In this document: piece after piece, positions 62,456 through 64,000 of the stretch
How positions within the stretch are numbered: position 1 is the first letter of the stretch
Layout of the letters: the number at the start of each line of letters is the position of its first letter
Assembly (NCBI RefSeq): GCF_000744835.1
Contig: NZ_JQMS01000001.1
Location: forward strand, 2,604,001 to 2,668,000
Length of the DNA stretch: 64,000 nt
Direction of reading: 5' to 3'
From: Flavobacterium sp. 83
GTDB lineage: Bacteria; Bacteroidota; Bacteroidia; Flavobacteriales; Flavobacteriaceae
Program-made: the position numbers and the translations under genes
Notes under the pieces: generated by a model
Told to the model about the DNA's origin: nothing
What the model saw: the letters and a program-made list of their open reading frames with translations, nothing else
Database searches by the model: none

Positions 62456-64000
62456 ATGATTAAAAAAATATACTCTATTTTGTTTTCTACCCGATTAATG
62501 GCCATGCTTTTCTTAACATTTGCAATTGCAATGGGAGCAGGAACTTTTATCGAAAGTAAATATAACACTGATACTGCTAAAATTTGGGTTTATAATGCTT
62601 GGTGGTTTGAAGCTATAATGGTGTTTTTTATGATTAATTTCATTGGAAACATTAAAAGATATCAATTGTTAAAAAAAGAAAAATGGGCTACATTATTGCT
62701 TCATTTGGCTTTCGTATTTATACTTTTAGGAGCTTTCGTAACACGATATATAAGCTATGAAGGGATGATGCCCATTCGCGAAGGCGCAGCAGAAAATCAA
62801 GTTTTTTCAGATAAAACCTTTCTTACCGTTTTTGTTGATGGAGATTACAAAGGAGAAATGAAACGCAGAGTTTTTGAAAAACCTTTGTTACTTTCACCAG
62901 CTACCAACAATAATTTTACCATTTCAGATAAATTTGCCAACACTAATTTTGAGGTAAAATACAAAAACTTCATTATGGGTGCTACTGAATATATAAAACC
63001 GGATCCTAAAGGTTCATTGTATTTTAAAATTGTAGAGGCAGGTGATGGTGGTCGACATGAACACATGTTGAAAGAAGGTGAAATACAAAATATCCACAAC
63101 GTTTTATTTTCATTGAATAAATTTACTGAGGGTGCAATAAACATTACTATTAAGGGCGATACTAGTACGATTCAAACGCCGTTTGAAGGTAATTTTATGC
63201 GTATGGCTGATAAATTACAAGGAAAAGTAACTAAAGGAGATGCACAACCATTGATGATGCGATCGCTTTATACAATTGGTGAAATGCGATTTGTATTTCC
63301 TGATCCCGCTGTAAAAGGAATAATAGATTATCAATCTAAAAATGATTTTAAAGCTAAGAATCATGAAGATGCTTTGGTATTAAGTGTTACAGCTGACGGA
63401 AAAGAAAAAGAAGTTACAATTTTAGGTTCCAAAGGTAAAATAGGCGAATCTAAAACAGTAAAAATTGGGAATATAGATTATACATTGTTTTATGGAAGTA
63501 AAGCATACGTTTTGCCTTTCAAGATAAAACTGAATAAATTTATCGCTAAGAAATATCCAGGAACGGAGAAAAGCTATTCTTCATTTGAAAGCCAGGTTAC
63601 CGTTCAAGATTCTGCAGACTCATTTGATGCCCGAATTTATATGAATCATGTTCTGGATTACAAGCAGTTTCGCTTTTTTCAATCGTCATTCGATCCTGAT
63701 GAAAAGGGAACCGTTCTATCAGTAAATCATGATTTTTGGGGTACAGCCATTACTTATGCCGGTTATTTTATGTTGTTTTTTGCTATGATGTCAATTATGT
63801 TTACTAAATATTCTCGTTTTGCTGATTTAAAAAGGAAATTGGAAGTTGTCAAAGCTAAAAAAGCGAAGTTAATTACGGTTTTAGTTTTAATGCTTAGTTT
63901 TACTAGTTTTAGCCAAGGTCATGACGAGCATCAGCACCAAGCACCAAGTGAAAAACAAATTGATTCTTTATTGAATAAATATAAAGTTCCAGATGATCAC
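62456..64000 (+). CDS. ccsBA: ResB/CcsBA-type cytochrome c biogenesis protein, 5' part, cut by the window end
   Basis: Open from ATG at 62456 to the window end, 515 codons seen. The start MIKKIYSILFSTRLMAMLF leads into a TM helix, followed by two more (near 56-70 and 79-97) and a large ResB-like domain with GEMRFVFPDPAVKG and DYKQFRFFQSSFDPDEKGTVLSVNHDFWGT (in pieces), then a TM helix (near 435-452). Flavobacterial homologues continue into a CcsA domain that exports haem for cytochrome c assembly. The later part is outside the window. Confidence 0.85.
   Translation, partial: MIKKIYSILFSTRLMAMLFLTFAIAMGAGTFIESKYNTDTAKIWVYNAWWFEAIMVFFMINFIGNIKRYQLLKKEKWATLLLHLAFVFILLGAFVTRYISYEGMMPIREGAAENQVFSDKTFLTVFVDGDYKGEMKRRVFEKPLLLSPATNNNFTISDKFANTNFEVKYKNFIMGATEYIKPDPKGSLYFKIVEAGDGGRHEHMLKEGEIQNIHNVLFSLNKFTEGAINITIKGDTSTIQTPFEGNFMRMADKLQGKVTKGDAQPLMMRSLYTIGEMRFVFPDPAVKGIIDYQSKNDFKAKNHEDALVLSVTADGKEKEVTILGSKGKIGESKTVKIGNIDYTLFYGSKAYVLPFKIKLNKFIAKKYPGTEKSYSSFESQVTVQDSADSFDARIYMNHVLDYKQFRFFQSSFDPDEKGTVLSVNHDFWGTAITYAGYFMLFFAMMSIMFTKYSRFADLKRKLEVVKAKKAKLITVLVLMLSFTSFSQGHDEHQHQAPSEKQIDSLLNKYKVPDDH

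Noticed and set aside
1..64000. CRISPR arrays
   Set aside because: Repeats seen are short tandem words or inverted repeats. None has 25-40-base direct repeats separated by unique spacers, and no cas genes were found.

Overview
The window looks like a chromosomal segment of a Flavobacterium-type member of the Bacteroidota. Supporting signs are the very AT-rich intergenic DNA, promoters of the form TTTG-N19/20-TAnnTTTG with no clear Shine-Dalgarno sequences, the ArgF'-type transcarbamylase, the arginine cluster with proA and proB inside it, and several small Flavobacteriia-style proteins. No plasmid, phage or rRNA signature was seen. Most genes are ordinary housekeeping or envelope genes.

Layout. 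0-8.4 kb: a minus-strand arginine/proline operon reading GNAT-argG-argC-argD-proA-proB-argF'-argB-(argE). It is preceded by an almost leaderless 26-codon leader ORF, a hairpin and a T-rich run that together look like an attenuator. 8.5-13.2 kb: a lipoprotein gene, fumarylacetoacetase, glyA and miaE. 13.4-16.8 kb: an AraC-type regulator, a response regulator, a PAS histidine kinase and a GNAT. 16.9-20 kb: a MacAB-like tripartite ABC module. 20-22 kb: small minus-strand genes, including a 48-codon ORF. 22.5-26.8 kb: sbcDC.

26.9-32.6 kb is the accessory island and the most unusual part. A 1234-residue type IIG-like restriction-modification protein has its methyltransferase domain split by a RAYT-like (IS200/REP, HUH) transposase domain. 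The same gene carries four copies of a 20-bp REP-like palindrome, all translated in frame. Two unrecognised genes follow, separated by a diverged copy of the restriction gene's own 3' end, and the island stops at a tRNA-Arg(ACG) gene.

32.9-41.2 kb: apt, a 46-codon ORF, a BlaR1/BlaI-like pair with a strong double-dyad operator, a structured three-way-junction element, an MFS transporter, a DUF1684 protein, a TatD hydrolase, TcdA, a HAD phosphatase and a DUF2911 protein. 41.2-45.6 kb: PIG-L deacetylase, a 35-codon membrane peptide and a sodium:solute symporter in one operon. 45.8-53.6 kb: a redox/stress-like cluster of two zinc alcohol dehydrogenases, a cupin-carboxymuconolactone decarboxylase fusion, a cyclophilin-like lipoprotein, an acetyltransferase, two AraC regulators and an SDR that may be acquired. 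53.8-62.3 kb: two paralogous secreted proteins with low-complexity tails, a small membrane protein, an outer-membrane barrel protein, an AI-2E family permease, an MscS channel, Maf, a UbiA prenyltransferase, a KdsC-like phosphatase and a DUF2520 protein. The window ends inside a ccsBA-type cytochrome c biogenesis gene.

All assignments come from reading motifs and remembered family architecture. No database search was run.
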